Source: Oleiphilaceae bacterium
GTDB lineage: Bacteria > Pseudomonadota > Gammaproteobacteria > Pseudomonadales > Oleiphilaceae
Direction: 5' to 3'
Assembly: GCA_022447365.1 (NCBI GenBank)
Contig: JAKVBL010000008.1
Span: 62,001-126,000, forward strand
Length of the DNA: 64,000 bases
Made by a program: the position numbers and the translations under genes. Each line of letters starts with the position of its first letter. Within the stretch, counting starts at the first letter, position 1. Positions 18,654 to 28,707 of the stretch are shown piece after piece. The notes beneath the pieces are model-generated. The model saw only the letters and a list, made by a program, of their open reading frames with translations. It was not told the DNA's origin and did no database searches.

Positions 18654-19849
18654 TTCAAACCTTCAATAAATGTTTTGATTCTGTTTGCCGCTTCGACGCA
18701 TTCATCTACGGGGGCAACAAGTGCCATTCTGACGCGGTTTGCTCCAGGGTTTACTCCGCCAACGGTGCGTGAGAGATAAGAACCGGGTACAACCGTGACA
18801 TTTTGTTCTTTAAATAATTGTTGCGCGAACTGTTCGTCACTTATTGGTGTTTTTGGCCATAAATAGAAGCTTGCGTCGGTCTGCTCAACATCCATGACCG
18901 GTTCCAAAATTTCTAGCACAGCTTTGAACTTGGCGCGATATTGATCTCGGTTTTCCATAACATGAGTTTCATCATTCCACGCCGCGATACTTGCAAGTTG
19001 GTGATGCACGGGTAGTGCACAGCCATGATAAGTTCGATACTTCAAATACTGCGCGAGTAAGTCAGCATCGCCCGCTACAAACCCAGAGCGAAGGCCAGGT
19101 AAATTAGAACGCTTGGACAAAGAGTGAAAAACGATACAGTTTTTGTAATCAACTCGGCCCAGTTTTACACACGCTTCGAGTAGGCCAATAGGCGCATTAG
19201 TCTCGTCCGTGTAGATTTCTGAATAACACTCATCCGACGCAAGTACAAAATCATACTTGTCTGATAGATGGATGAGCTGCTCTAGCGTTTCAAGATCAAC
19301 AACCGCACCAGTGGGGTTGCCGGGAGAACATAAAAATAGAATCTGACAGCGTTGCCAAGTTTCTTCATCAACGGCATCAAAATCAGGTTGAAAACCATGT
19401 TCTTCAAGACAGGGTAAAAGTTTAAGATCTACGCCAGATAGATATGTTGCCCCTTCATATATCTGATAAAAAGGATTAGGGCTAACAACAAGGCCGTTTG
19501 CCGTATCGTTCACACAAGCCTGCGTAAATGAAAATATCGCTTCACGGGTTCCGTTAACAGGAAGAACTTGAGTATCTGGATTTAACGGTGACTGTGCCAA
19601 ATCGAAGCGTTGCGTTGCCCAGTTGGCAATAGACTCGCGTAACTCAGGAATACCCTTGGTTGTCGGATACGTTTCAACCTTATTGATATTATCGATAAGT
19701 ATCTTGGTCACAAATTCAGGAGCCGGATGTTTTGGCTCACCAATAGATAACTTAATTGGCGTTAGTTTAGGATTCGCTAGGACCTCGCCGAGTAACTTGG
19801 TCAGCTTTTCAAAAGGGTAAGGCTGGAGCTTGTCTAATAAAGGATTCAT
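18650..19849 (-). CDS. dapC: Succinyldiaminopimelate aminotransferase
   Basis: A 399-residue fold-type I PLP aminotransferase. Key parts are PVNGTREAIFSF, the NPFYQIYEGA stretch, LFLCSPGNPTGAVV, the PLP-lysine region VFHSLSKRSNLPGLRSGFVAGD and the carboxylate-binding Arg near NRVRMALVA. It converts N-succinyl-2-amino-6-ketopimelate to N-succinyl-diaminopimelate with glutamate as donor. Assignment to DapC rather than another aminotransferase rests on its place between glnD and dapD, as in Pseudomonas and Bordetella. It begins 20 bp after glnD. Confidence 0.9.
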   Translation of the reverse strand: MNPLLDKLQPYPFEKLTKLLGEVLANPKLTPIKLSIGEPKHPAPEFVTKILIDNINKVETYPTTKGIPELRESIANWATQRFDLAQSPLNPDTQVLPVNGTREAIFSFTQACVNDTANGLVVSPNPFYQIYEGATYLSGVDLKLLPCLEEHGFQPDFDAVDEETWQRCQILFLCSPGNPTGAVVDLETLEQLIHLSDKYDFVLASDECYSEIYTDETNAPIGLLEACVKLGRVDYKNCIVFHSLSKRSNLPGLRSGFVAGDADLLAQYLKYRTYHGCALPVHHQLASIAAWNDETHVMENRDQYRAKFKAVLEILEPVMDVEQTDASFYLWPKTPISDEQFAQQLFKEQNVTVVPGSYLSRTVGGVNPGANRVRMALVAPVDECVEAANRIKTFIEGLK

Positions 19850-19869
19850 GTACTTGTCTATTCAATTAA

Positions 19870-22581
19870 TTAGGATTCGGTACTAGCAAGCTCATCTAGC
19901 TGCGTACAAATATCGTGCTGTAGCGTTTCGCATTGCTCAACATCACTCAAAGGAAAACCGTTTTCTTGCGTGATAAAGAAAACATCTTCCACACGTTCAC
20001 CCAAGGTGGCGATTCTTGCGCTTACCAAGCTTAGATCGTGCTGATAAAGAATATGGCCAATACGTGCTAGCAGTCCTGGACGGTCAGGTGTTACAACCTC
20101 GACGACTGTTCGATGATTTACTGCATCGTTGCTTAGCGTAACCTCAGTAGGGAATGAAAAATGTTTAAGGGCGCGAGGTGTTCGTCTACCAATGATTTCA
20201 GGGTAGTCGTTTGGATCATCAAGTGCCTCGGAGAGCTTTTCAATAATGAGAGACTTTCGGTCTGGGTCGTCTGCTAGCGAATCGCCATTAGAATTTGTGA
20301 TCGCGAAGTTGCTTACGGTAAAGCCGCCACTCGCTGAGCTAATGCGCGCACTCAATACGTTAATGTTGAGCTGTTCAAGCATCGCGGTCTTTGCAGCGAA
20401 AAGATCGTCGTCTGAACGGAGGTAAACCATCAGCTGCGAGAACCCCTGATTGGTACCATCGGCTTTATCTCTAAGTGCAATAACGGGCTGCGCTTTGTCT
20501 TCTTGTGCAAGGATCGCTTCGCACTGCCATACGATGTCGTCAACTGCGCCTTGAAGGAAGAACTCGTCATCAAGCGTATCTACTAGGTCATTTACGTGAG
20601 AGGCAAGATACTCTTTTTGAAACAGGGTCGACCGCACTTCTTGGCGAGTTGCGTTAATCCAGGCACCTCTTGATACCGGAGATTCAACGCCTTTACGCAA
20701 GGCGCGGCGTGCTTCCACAAACAATTGCTGTAGTAAGCTTGCTCGCCAAGTATTCCATAGCTTCGGGTTCGTCGCCGCAATGTCGCATACCGTCAATACA
20801 TAGAGATATTCTAAATGGACAATGCTCGGTACTTTTGCTGCGAACTCGTAAATGATCTCAGGGTCAGCTACGTCTTTTTTCTGAGCAGTTGTCGACATCA
20901 ATAAGTGCTGTTCAACCAGCCAAGAAACCAAATGTGTGTCGCGCTCACTAAAGTGGTGGCGCTGGCAGAATGCGCGAACGTCGATCGCGCCAAGTTCGGA
21001 ATGATCTCCGCCTCGGCCCTTGGCAATATCGTGGTAAATACCTGCTACATATAAAAGCTCTAACTTTGGAAGGCTTTTGACGAGCGAAGCGGCGAGCGGA
21101 AATGATTCTTTGTGCTGTTCGTCGTGCAATCGAACAATGTTTCTAACTAGTCGAATGGTATGAGCGTCAACAGTATAGGTATGAAACAGGTCATGCTGCA
21201 TCTGTCCGACGGTCGAGGCAAATTCAGGTAAATAACGGGAAAGTACATTGTACTTAAGCATGTTGCGCAAGGTTCGGTGAATTCTATGCGGTGTTCGCAG
21301 AATCTCTCGGAACATTGTCGTGTTAGCTAGGTCTGCGCGGAAACTATCATCGATCAGATATTGATGTTCTCGAATCAGTCTAATCGTTGTCGCGTGAATA
21401 CCCTTGATTGCAGGGTTTTGCGCCATTAACAAAAATATTTCGATCAGTGCGTACGGGGAGCGATCAAAGACACCATCATCAACCGTCTCTACATAGCCAT
21501 TGCTAACTTGAAAGCGGTTGTTCAGTGGAGTCGTTACAGTCTCTCGATTTGGATTAAGATAAAAACCATCAAAGTACTGAAGAATCACATCAGCGAGTTC
21601 AGCAAGAGCGAGTACAGTACGATAGTAGCGCTGCATCATAAGCTCAACGCCCAGTGAATTGTCACTGTCTTCATAGCCAAGAATCTTGGCAACCTTGCGT
21701 TGGTGGTCAAACAGCAGTCGGTTTTCGCTTCGATTAGCAACCATCTGAAGACCATAGCGCAAAGACCATAAAAAGGTCTCTCCTGAAAGAAGGAGGTTGA
21801 ATTCTTCGTCCGTCAGAAAGTGATATCGTTCTCTTGCGGTTTTGGCCTCAGGGCCAAAGTGACGCTTTGTAATCCAGCCAACTGTCTGAATATCGCGAAG
21901 TGTACCAGGCGAAGCTTTAATGTTCGGCTCAAGATTGTATTCGTTGCCACCATAACGTTCGTGGCGTTCGACTTGCTCTTTGAACTTGGCCATAAAGTAG
22001 TCTTTGGACGTATAGACTTCGTCAGAATACATACGGCTTGTGAGTGTTGATTTTAATGACTCGGCGCCGGAAATTGTTCGAGTCTCTAAAAGATTTGTTG
22101 CAATCGTTACATCTAGGCGTGCTTGCTCAATACATTCGTCGATTGTACGTACACTATGTCCTATTTCGAGCGACAGGTCCCACAGCAGAGTAATGAAGCT
22201 GCTCAGATCGCTTTCAGATTCAGTGGGGATCTGATCTTTTGCAAGAATAAGAAGATCAATGTCTGAATGAGGCTGTAATTCTCCGCGACCATATCCACCA
22301 ACAGCGATCAGAGAAAAATTATCTTGATCAAACGCGTAACGTGACCAGAGAGCGTTTAGAACTTGATCCATAAACCATGCTTTGGCGCCAATGATCGCTC
22401 GGATATCTTCGCCGTCACAATAGAGTTCGTCGAAGCAATCGGCAGCACGTTTTAGATATTCTTTTGTAGCCTTTGCTGGATAGCCTTGGCCGGTCAGATC
22501 TTCAAACAGTGTTGTTAGTGAAATGCCAGATTGTTCTAAAAAGCGGGATTTAATTGTTGGTTCCGCTAATTGATAGTTCAT
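19870..22581 (-). CDS. glnD: Bifunctional uridylyltransferase / uridylyl-removing enzyme
   Basis: The 903-residue protein is the nitrogen sensor that adds and removes UMP on PII. Domains in order are a nucleotidyltransferase domain (VGGYGRGELQPHSDIDLLIL, about residues 92-111), a linker helical domain, an HD hydrolase domain (IYHDIAKGRGGDHSELG, about 517-533) and two C-terminal ACT domains (around 712-790 and 822-890, VEVVTPDRPGLLARI) that sense glutamine. Its start overlaps the map stop by 4 nt. The map-glnD-dapC order is that of Pseudomonas. Confidence 0.96.
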   Translation of the reverse strand: MNYQLAEPTIKSRFLEQSGISLTTLFEDLTGQGYPAKATKEYLKRAADCFDELYCDGEDIRAIIGAKAWFMDQVLNALWSRYAFDQDNFSLIAVGGYGRGELQPHSDIDLLILAKDQIPTESESDLSSFITLLWDLSLEIGHSVRTIDECIEQARLDVTIATNLLETRTISGAESLKSTLTSRMYSDEVYTSKDYFMAKFKEQVERHERYGGNEYNLEPNIKASPGTLRDIQTVGWITKRHFGPEAKTARERYHFLTDEEFNLLLSGETFLWSLRYGLQMVANRSENRLLFDHQRKVAKILGYEDSDNSLGVELMMQRYYRTVLALAELADVILQYFDGFYLNPNRETVTTPLNNRFQVSNGYVETVDDGVFDRSPYALIEIFLLMAQNPAIKGIHATTIRLIREHQYLIDDSFRADLANTTMFREILRTPHRIHRTLRNMLKYNVLSRYLPEFASTVGQMQHDLFHTYTVDAHTIRLVRNIVRLHDEQHKESFPLAASLVKSLPKLELLYVAGIYHDIAKGRGGDHSELGAIDVRAFCQRHHFSERDTHLVSWLVEQHLLMSTTAQKKDVADPEIIYEFAAKVPSIVHLEYLYVLTVCDIAATNPKLWNTWRASLLQQLFVEARRALRKGVESPVSRGAWINATRQEVRSTLFQKEYLASHVNDLVDTLDDEFFLQGAVDDIVWQCEAILAQEDKAQPVIALRDKADGTNQGFSQLMVYLRSDDDLFAAKTAMLEQLNINVLSARISSASGGFTVSNFAITNSNGDSLADDPDRKSLIIEKLSEALDDPNDYPEIIGRRTPRALKHFSFPTEVTLSNDAVNHRTVVEVVTPDRPGLLARIGHILYQHDLSLVSARIATLGERVEDVFFITQENGFPLSDVEQCETLQHDICTQLDELASTES

Positions 22582-23363
22582 GCTAGACCGAAATGCTCTT
22601 TCTCTTCTTGGCGCATCGTTAGGACTTCAAAACCATCTTTTGTGACAAGAATCGTATGTTCCCATTGCGCTGATAGCTTGTGATCCTTCGTGACAACGGT
22701 CCACTCATCTGGGAGTAATTTACAGTGTCGCTTTCCTTGGTTGATCATCGGCTCGATCGTGAAGGTCATACCTTCTTTGATCTCCATGCCTGTGCCTTTT
22801 TTTCCATAGTGCATGACTTGAGGGTCTTCGTGGAATATCGCGCCGATACCATGGCCGCAATACTCGCGCACAACCGAGTAGTAGTTGCTCTCAGCGTGCT
22901 TTTGAATGACTGCGCCAATATCACCTAAGCGAGCTCCTGGTTTGACCAAAGCAATGCCTTTATACATGCACTCTTGCGTAATTCTAACTAAACGCTCCGC
23001 AGCGATACTCGGTTCACCAACAAAAAACATCTTGCTGGTGTCGCCATGATAGCCATCTTTTATAACTGTGATGTCAATGTTAATGATGTCACCATTTTTC
23101 AGCTTCTTTTTCTCGCTTGGAATGCCGTGACAAATAACATGGTTAACCGATGTGCAAATGGATTTAGGGAATCCATTGTAGTTTAGAGGGGCGGGAATCG
23201 CTTGCTGCTCGTTGACAATGTAATCATGACAAACCTTGTCTAACTCTTCCGTCGTGACGCCCGCTTTTACGTAAGGGCCTATCATTTCTAAGGCTTCTGC
23301 GGCTAAACGGCCGGCAATGCGCATTTTTTCGATTTCTTCAGTAGTTTTAATGGTGACGGTCAT
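22578..23363 (-). CDS. map: Methionine aminopeptidase, type I
   Basis: The 261-residue enzyme removes the N-terminal methionine from new proteins in the cytoplasm. It has the type I size and the five metal ligands in their usual places: Asp residues in NIDITVIKDGYHGDTSKMF, His in YCGHGIGAIFHEDP, Glu in FTIEPMINQG and the last Glu in SAQWEHTILVT. It is divergent from rpsB, the normal arrangement in this group. It overlaps glnD. Confidence 0.97.
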   Translation of the reverse strand: MTVTIKTTEEIEKMRIAGRLAAEALEMIGPYVKAGVTTEELDKVCHDYIVNEQQAIPAPLNYNGFPKSICTSVNHVICHGIPSEKKKLKNGDIINIDITVIKDGYHGDTSKMFFVGEPSIAAERLVRITQECMYKGIALVKPGARLGDIGAVIQKHAESNYYSVVREYCGHGIGAIFHEDPQVMHYGKKGTGMEIKEGMTFTIEPMINQGKRHCKLLPDEWTVVTKDHKLSAQWEHTILVTKDGFEVLTMRQEEKEHFGLA

Positions 23364-23689
23364 AAGTATAAAAGATAGTCGTAGTTAATAAGTCTGGGGC
23401 GAATAAGTCTAAAAGACTCAACCGCGCCATTCTACAGTGACTATGGCGGATTACAAAGGCCATTATTAGTTCAGGTCGTGCTTAAAACTCAAAGTGGGCG
23501 GCTAAGCTTTTCATTGGTGTGTCTTTATGGTATAACCGCACCGCGAATTTTCGCATGGCAGTAATGCTATTAATTAAATAAATCCGCACACGATTCGTCA
23601 CGTTTAACTGGGTGCTTGAAAGCTTTTGTCTTGATGGTTGTTAAATGGGGGTCGTGGAGGTTCAACCCAATACATTAAGGAATGTAAAC
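23364..23689 (+). promoter_or_regulatory. rpsB promoter and 5' leader; map promoter region
   Basis: This 326-bp gap separates divergent map and rpsB. A plausible sigma-70 promoter for rpsB has -10 TATAAC at 23531-23536 with a weak -35 near 23508 (TTTTCA), followed by a GC-rich start CCGCACCGCG typical of stable-RNA and ribosomal promoters. That leaves a leader of about 150 nt before the ribosome-binding site AAGGA near 23677. In gammaproteobacteria S2 controls its own mRNA through a leader structure; the length here would allow it, but the fold was not checked. Confidence 0.5.
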
Positions 23690-24430
23690 ATGGCAGCAGT
23701 TTCAATGCGCGACCTGCTTAAAGCAGGTGTACACTTCGGACACCAGACTCGTTACTGGAATCCAAAAATGGGCAAATACATCTTCGGTGCCCGAAACAAA
23801 ATCCATATCATTAACCTCGAGCAAACAGTTCCTGCTTTCAACGAGTCTCTAGCGATGGTTAAAAGACTTGCTGAGAACAAGAACAAAATCTTGTTCGTTG
23901 GTACTAAGCGTGCGGCTAGCAAAATCATCAAAGAGGAAGCTGAGCGCGCGGGTATGCCTTACGTGAATCATCGTTGGTTGGGCGGTATGTTGACCAACTA
24001 CAAAACGATTCGTCAAAGCATCCGTCGTTTACGCGATCTTGAGAAGCAGAAAGAAGATGGTACTTTCGAAAAACTAACCAAGAAAGAAGTCTTGATGCGT
24101 ACGCGTGAGATGGACAAGCTTGAGCGTGGTATCGGCGGTATCAAAGATATGGGCGGCTTGCCAGATGCGTTATTTGTTATCGATGTTGATAACGAGCGTA
24201 TCGCAATTAAAGAAGCGAACAAATTAGGTATTCCTGTTATCGGTATCGTTGATACTAACAGTGATCCTGATGGTGTTGACTACGTTATCCCAGGTAACGA
24301 TGATGCGATTCGTGCGATTCAAATCTACGCGAAAGCATTTGCTGATGCGGTAGTTGAAGGCACTGCGTCAAACGGTGGCGAATACGTAGAAGTTGCTGAA
24401 GAAGCAAAAGAAGCGCCAGCGGCAGAGTAA
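23690..24430 (+). CDS. rpsB: 30S ribosomal protein S2
   Basis: A 246-residue S2 protein beginning [20 protein letters not shown]. The in-frame start at 23645 would add 15 unrelated residues; the ATG at 23690 has AAGGA just upstream and gives the family N terminus. Family motifs include [27 protein letters not shown] and [20 protein letters not shown]. It is followed by a strong hairpin and then tsf, as in most bacteria. Confidence 0.98.
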   Translation: MAAVSMRDLLKAGVHFGHQTRYWNPKMGKYIFGARNKIHIINLEQTVPAFNESLAMVKRLAENKNKILFVGTKRAASKIIKEEAERAGMPYVNHRWLGGMLTNYKTIRQSIRRLRDLEKQKEDGTFEKLTKKEVLMRTREMDKLERGIGGIKDMGGLPDALFVIDVDNERIAIKEANKLGIPVIGIVDTNSDPDGVDYVIPGNDDAIRAIQIYAKAFADAVVEGTASNGGEYVEVAEEAKEAPAAE

Positions 24431-24458
24431 TCTGTTAGCTTTCAAGCTTTGAAAAATC

Positions 24459-24490
24459 AAAAGACCTGCAAGTTCGCTTGCAGGTCTTTT
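24459..24490 (+). terminator. rpsB-tsf intergenic terminator/attenuator
   Basis: Arms AAAAGACCTGCAAG (24459-24472) and CTTGCAGGTCTTTT (24477-24490) are perfect 14-bp complements closed by a TTCG loop. T residues end the right arm, so it is a rho-independent terminator form. Since tsf is usually cotranscribed with rpsB, it may act as a partial terminator that lowers tsf relative to rpsB. Confidence 0.85.
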
Positions 24491-24589
24491 GTACTAAATA
24501 GCTAAAAATTTTGCGGCGGGGATTTAACGATGTCCACGACGCTAACAAACCTAAATGCCTATTACAGGCGATATAGATGAGGAAATATC

Positions 24590-25444
24590 ATGGCTGCAAT
24601 TAGTGCCTCAATGGTAAAAGAGCTTCGTGAGCGTACTGGTCTTGGTATGCTTGAGTGTAAAAAAGCACTCGCTGAGACGGACGGTGATGTAGATAAGGCA
24701 ATTGAAGAATTGCGTAAGAAGAGCGGTATGAAAGCAGCTAAGAAAGCTGGTCGTACTGCTGCAGAAGGTGTTGTTGTTGTTAAAGTTGCTGACGACGCGT
24801 CAAAAGCAATGTTGGTAGAAGTTAACTCAGAAACAGATTTTGCTGCGAAGAACGAAGACTTTTTGGCGTTTGCTAATAAGGTTGCAGAAGAGGCGTTTGC
24901 TAGCGGTTCAACTGATGTTGCTGGTTTGTTAGATGCTGAGCGTGAAGCGCTTGTTCAAAAAGTTGGTGAGAATATCTCTCCTCGTCGCGCTGTAGCTCTT
25001 GAGGGTGCAGTTGTTGGTTCATACGTTCACTCAAACAACCGTATTGGTGCAATTGTTGTGCTATCTGGTGGTTCTGCTGAGTTAGCTAAAGATATCGCTA
25101 TGCACGCAACTGCTGTAAACCCTCGTGTTCTTCGCCCAGAAGATATGGCTGAAGAAGAGTTAGAGAAAGAGAAAGAAATCATTAAGGCGCAACCTGACAT
25201 GGAAGGTAAGCCTGCAGAGATCGTTGAGAAAATGATGGGTGGTCGTATCAAGAAGTTCCTTAAAGAGAACTCTATGACAGAGCAGCCTTTCGTTAAAAAT
25301 CCAGAGCTTACTGTTGGCCAGTTAGCGAAAGAAGGTGGTGCTGAGATCGTATCTTTCGTTCGCCTTGAAGTGGGTGAAGGTATTGAGGTTGAAGAGACTG
25401 ACTTTGCAGCTGAAGTTGCTGCTCAGTTGGCTGGCGATGCTTAA
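24590..25444 (+). CDS. tsf: Elongation factor Ts
   Basis: The 284-residue nucleotide exchange factor for EF-Tu starts [24 protein letters not shown], the family's N-terminal UBA-like domain (residues 5-50), and has the core EF-Tu-interacting [14 protein letters not shown] precedes the ATG. It lies 159 bp after rpsB. Confidence 0.97.
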   Translation: MAAISASMVKELRERTGLGMLECKKALAETDGDVDKAIEELRKKSGMKAAKKAGRTAAEGVVVVKVADDASKAMLVEVNSETDFAAKNEDFLAFANKVAEEAFASGSTDVAGLLDAEREALVQKVGENISPRRAVALEGAVVGSYVHSNNRIGAIVVLSGGSAELAKDIAMHATAVNPRVLRPEDMAEEELEKEKEIIKAQPDMEGKPAEIVEKMMGGRIKKFLKENSMTEQPFVKNPELTVGQLAKEGGAEIVSFVRLEVGEGIEVEETDFAAEVAAQLAGDA

Positions 25445-25523
25445 TCTTCATATCTAATATGCGATCTAAAGAAGTGTTTTTGTCGTAGCGGCAAACTCTG
25501 CTTCTTGCTACAATTCGCGCCGG

Positions 25524-25560
25524 TGCCGTACCTTAAGCTTTAAGGTGCGGCATTGTTTTA
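25524..25560 (+). terminator. tsf terminator
   Basis: TGCCGTACCTTAA (25524-25536) pairs with TTAAGGTGCGGCA (25540-25552) with one wobble pair and a 3-nt loop, followed by TTGTTTTA. It is a convincing rho-independent terminator between tsf and pyrH. Confidence 0.8.
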
Positions 25561-25620
25561 TATGGCGTCAGAAAAACTAAGGTGACGCTACGCTCAAATA
25601 CGCTTTTCAGGACACGACAT

Positions 25621-26373
25621 ATGCCAACAAACTTGCAGCCAAAATATAAGCGAGTGCTACTTAAATTAAGTGGCGAAGCCCTCATGGGTGATGAGAACTT
25701 CGGTATCGACCCAAAGGTACTGGATCGTATGGCGCTGGAAGTTGGTCAACTAATCGGTATTGGCGTGCAGGTAGGTATGGTAATCGGCGGCGGTAACTTG
25801 TTCCGAGGTGCTGCGTTAAGCGCTGCGGGCATGGATCGTGTAACGGGTGATCATATGGGAATGCTTGCAACTGTAATGAACGCACTTGCAATGCGCGATG
25901 CTTTAGAGCGGTCTAATATTTCAACGCGTGTTATGTCTGCAATACCAATGAGTGGTGTTGTCGAGCACTATGATCGTAGGACCGCGATGCGTTGGTTGAA
26001 AGACGGCGATGTTGTTATTTTTAGTGCAGGTACAGGTAATCCATTTTTTACGACAGATTCTGCGGCTTGCTTGCGCGGAATAGAGGTAGAGTCTGATGTT
26101 GTTTTAAAGGCCACAAAAGTTGACGGCGTGTATGATGCCGATCCTATGAAAGTCAAAAAAGCGAAGAAGTTTGATCGCCTTACTTACGATGAGGTTCTCG
26201 ACCGTAAGCTTGGTGTGATGGATTTGACTGCCATTTGCTTGTGTCGCGACCATGAAATGCCTGTACGTGTTTTTAATATGAATAAACCAGGAGCGTTAAC
26301 GTCTATTATGGTTGGCGAACCTGAGGGTACTTTGATTGAGCCGGCCCAAGCTCCAGTATCTGAACAAGAATAG
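25621..26373 (+). CDS. pyrH: UMP kinase
   Basis: A 250-residue amino-acid-kinase-family enzyme making UDP from UMP. Motifs are [26 protein letters not shown], the UMP-binding [31 protein letters not shown] and the ATP-binding [10 protein letters not shown]. The ORF extends upstream to 25582, but the ATG at 25621 with AGGA at 25609-25612 gives the usual N terminus. Confidence 0.97.
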   Translation: MPTNLQPKYKRVLLKLSGEALMGDENFGIDPKVLDRMALEVGQLIGIGVQVGMVIGGGNLFRGAALSAAGMDRVTGDHMGMLATVMNALAMRDALERSNISTRVMSAIPMSGVVEHYDRRTAMRWLKDGDVVIFSAGTGNPFFTTDSAACLRGIEVESDVVLKATKVDGVYDADPMKVKKAKKFDRLTYDEVLDRKLGVMDLTAICLCRDHEMPVRVFNMNKPGALTSIMVGEPEGTLIEPAQAPVSEQE

Positions 26374-26403
26374 TTAACTAGTAGATTTTAAGAGGAATTC
26401 GCA

Positions 26404-26961
26404 GTGATTGAAGATATTAAGCAAGATGCTGAAGACAGAATGAAAAAAAGCTTGGAAGCACTTTCTGTTGCGTTTGCAAAAATTCGAACTGGTCGTGCGC
26501 ACCCAAGTATTTTAGATGGCGTCATGGTTTCTTACTATGGTGCAGATACGCCACTTAAGCAGGTTGCGAATATTAGTGTTGAAGATGGTCGTACACTTGC
26601 TATTTCGGCTTGGGAAAAGCCCTTGGTTCCCGCGATTGAGAAAGCGATTATGGCTGCGAATCTAGGTTTGAACCCTTCAACATCTGGCGATTTAGTGCGT
26701 GTACCGATGCCTGCGCTAACTGAAGAAACACGCCGCGATATGGTTAAGCTTGCTAAATCAGACGCCGAGAGTGCTCGAGTCTCTATTCGTAACGCGCGGC
26801 GCGATGGTAATTCGATGCTTAAAGATTTGGTCAAGGAAAAAGAGATTACTGAAGACGACCAAAAGCGTGGCGAAGATCAAATGCAAAAGCTAACGGATAA
26901 GTACGTAGCTGATGTTGAGAAAATGCTACAAGATAAAGAATCTGATTTGATGGAAGTTTAA
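26404..26961 (+). CDS. frr: Ribosome recycling factor
   Basis: The 185-residue protein splits the post-termination ribosome together with EF-G. It has the family length and motifs KIRTGRAHPSILD, PLKQVANISVEDGRTLAI and AVESV-like SARVSIRNARRDGN. It starts with GTG preceded by AGAGGA, 30 bp after pyrH. Confidence 0.97.
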   Translation: MIEDIKQDAEDRMKKSLEALSVAFAKIRTGRAHPSILDGVMVSYYGADTPLKQVANISVEDGRTLAISAWEKPLVPAIEKAIMAANLGLNPSTSGDLVRVPMPALTEETRRDMVKLAKSDAESARVSIRNARRDGNSMLKDLVKEKEITEDDQKRGEDQMQKLTDKYVADVEKMLQDKESDLMEV

Positions 26962-26980
26962 GCTTCCCAATAGATAACTA

Positions 26981-27001
26981 AGGGCTGCTTTATGCGGCCC
27001 T
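26981..27001 (+). terminator. Hairpin between frr and uppS
   Basis: AGGGCTGC (26981-26988) pairs with GCGGCCCT (26994-27001), with one wobble and a TTTAT loop. Only a weak T run follows, so partial termination is the most that can be claimed. Confidence 0.5.
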
Positions 27002-27021
27002 ATTAGTGTTTAAAGATAATA

Positions 27022-27837
27022 ATGAGTTCAAAGATACCGTATTGCGCAGATTCTAAACCAAAGCATATTGCGATCATTATGGATGGCAATAATCGTTGGG
27101 CAAAAGCGCGAAAGCAAATTGGCGTTTCCGGTCATAAGGCTGGGGTAGAGGCCGTGCGCTCAGTAGTAGGTGCTTGTGCTAAAGAAGGGATAGAAGTTCT
27201 TACCTTGTTTGCATTTAGTAGCGAGAACTGGCGTCGCCCAGCAATTGAAGTTGGTGCGCTAATGAAGCTGTTTTTGTTTGCGCTACAGCGCGAGGTTAAG
27301 AAGCTTCACAAGAATAATATTCGTTTAAGAATTATTGGTGATCGCTCCAAGTTTAGCGAGTCGCTTCAAAAGCATATGGAAAGTGCTGAGTCGTTAACTG
27401 CTGACAATACTGGGATGACCTTGGTGGTTGCCGCAAACTATGGTGGTCAATGGGATATTGCGAATACGGTTCGTCATCTCGCCCAAGACGTTGCTAACGG
27501 AGCACTAAATCCATCCGATATTACTGAGGATTTAATCCAGAAAAATTTAAGTATTGGTGATTTGCCAATGCCAGATTTGATGATTCGTACCGCTGGTGAA
27601 TATCGTATTAGTAACTTTATGCTTTGGCAGCTTGCTTATGCGGAATATTATTTCTCAGATCTTTATTGGCCTGACTTTAGAGAAGCTGAAATACTAGAGG
27701 CAATAAAAGCTTATTCACTGCGAAAACGACGTTTCGGACAGACTGACGAACAAGTGTCCGGAGAGCTTGCTGATGCGCCGTCAGCTGAAGATCTAAATAA
27801 TGTTAATTGGCCAGAAGATGAAGAACTTAGCCGTTAA
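27022..27837 (+). CDS. uppS: Undecaprenyl diphosphate synthase (cis-prenyltransferase)
   Basis: The 271-residue enzyme extends farnesyl diphosphate with isopentenyl units to the C55 carrier lipid for peptidoglycan and O-antigen. It has the catalytic start [37 protein letters not shown] and the late [20 protein letters not shown] and FGQTDEQ elements. It sits in its usual place before cdsA. Confidence 0.96.
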   Translation: MSSKIPYCADSKPKHIAIIMDGNNRWAKARKQIGVSGHKAGVEAVRSVVGACAKEGIEVLTLFAFSSENWRRPAIEVGALMKLFLFALQREVKKLHKNNIRLRIIGDRSKFSESLQKHMESAESLTADNTGMTLVVAANYGGQWDIANTVRHLAQDVANGALNPSDITEDLIQKNLSIGDLPMPDLMIRTAGEYRISNFMLWQLAYAEYYFSDLYWPDFREAEILEAIKAYSLRKRRFGQTDEQVSGELADAPSAEDLNNVNWPEDEELSR

Positions 27838-27867
27838 GAGCTAAGCGTAAATACAAGGGGTTTTGGT

Positions 27868-28707
27868 TTGCTTAAGCATCGAATAATTACTGCATTGATC
27901 TTGGCGCCGCTTGCATTGGCGGGTGTGTTTGGTACGGACGTACAGGGTTTTTACTGGTTTGTGGGTGGTATTGTTGCTGTGGCCGCGTGGGAATGGGCAC
28001 GTATTGCTGGTTATGAAGCTCAATCACTGCGTGTTGCGTATGCTGTTTATATTGCTATTTGGCTGATATTTGCGCGTTATTTGCCTGCAACCCCAATTTT
28101 ATACGCCGGATTATTGTGGTGGCTTGTCGCGATCGTTTTGGTGCTTCGCTACCCAGATACAGGTCGATTTTGGAAGCAACGCTCAGTTAAGTTGTTTATT
28201 GGTCTATTTGTCCTTATTCCGTTCTGGAAAACGATGCTCGCCCTCCGCGAAGCAGAGATGAGTATTGGTCTAGATATTGAAGTACATATCATTCTGCTCT
28301 ACGCATTATTGCTCACATGGGCTGCGGATACCGGCGCGTACTTTGCCGGGAGAGCGTTTGGCAAGGCAAAGCTAGCGCCTGCAGTTTCTCCTGGTAAAAG
28401 CTGGGCGGGAGCATGGGGCGGATTGGCTTGTACGGTTTTATTGGCGTTAGCGTCTTCAGCGTATCTTGGTTTAAGTGCGTCAATGACAATTCAGCTTGTC
28501 ATTATTACTTTGTTGGTCGCAATTATTTCGATTTTCGGTGATTTGACCGAGAGCATGTTCAAGCGTGAGGCGTGTATTAAAGACAGTAGTAATCTTTTAC
28601 CTGGGCATGGTGGTGTGCTTGATCGTATCGATAGCCTTACAGCTAGTATTCCAGTACTAACTGCACTTCTTTATAGCTTTGCTTGGATCTCTTGGGGTGG
28701 TCAGTGA
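27868..28707 (+). CDS. cdsA: Phosphatidate cytidylyltransferase
   Basis: A 279-residue polytopic inner-membrane enzyme making CDP-diacylglycerol. The start is TTG with AAGGGG 7 nt upstream. Several membrane helices precede the signature GDLTESMFKREACIKDS and LLPGHGGVLDRIDSL near the C terminus. The TGA stop overlaps the dxr GTG. Confidence 0.95.
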   Translation: MLKHRIITALILAPLALAGVFGTDVQGFYWFVGGIVAVAAWEWARIAGYEAQSLRVAYAVYIAIWLIFARYLPATPILYAGLLWWLVAIVLVLRYPDTGRFWKQRSVKLFIGLFVLIPFWKTMLALREAEMSIGLDIEVHIILLYALLLTWAADTGAYFAGRAFGKAKLAPAVSPGKSWAGAWGGLACTVLLALASSAYLGLSASMTIQLVIITLLVAIISIFGDLTESMFKREACIKDSSNLLPGHGGVLDRIDSLTASIPVLTALLYSFAWISWGGQ

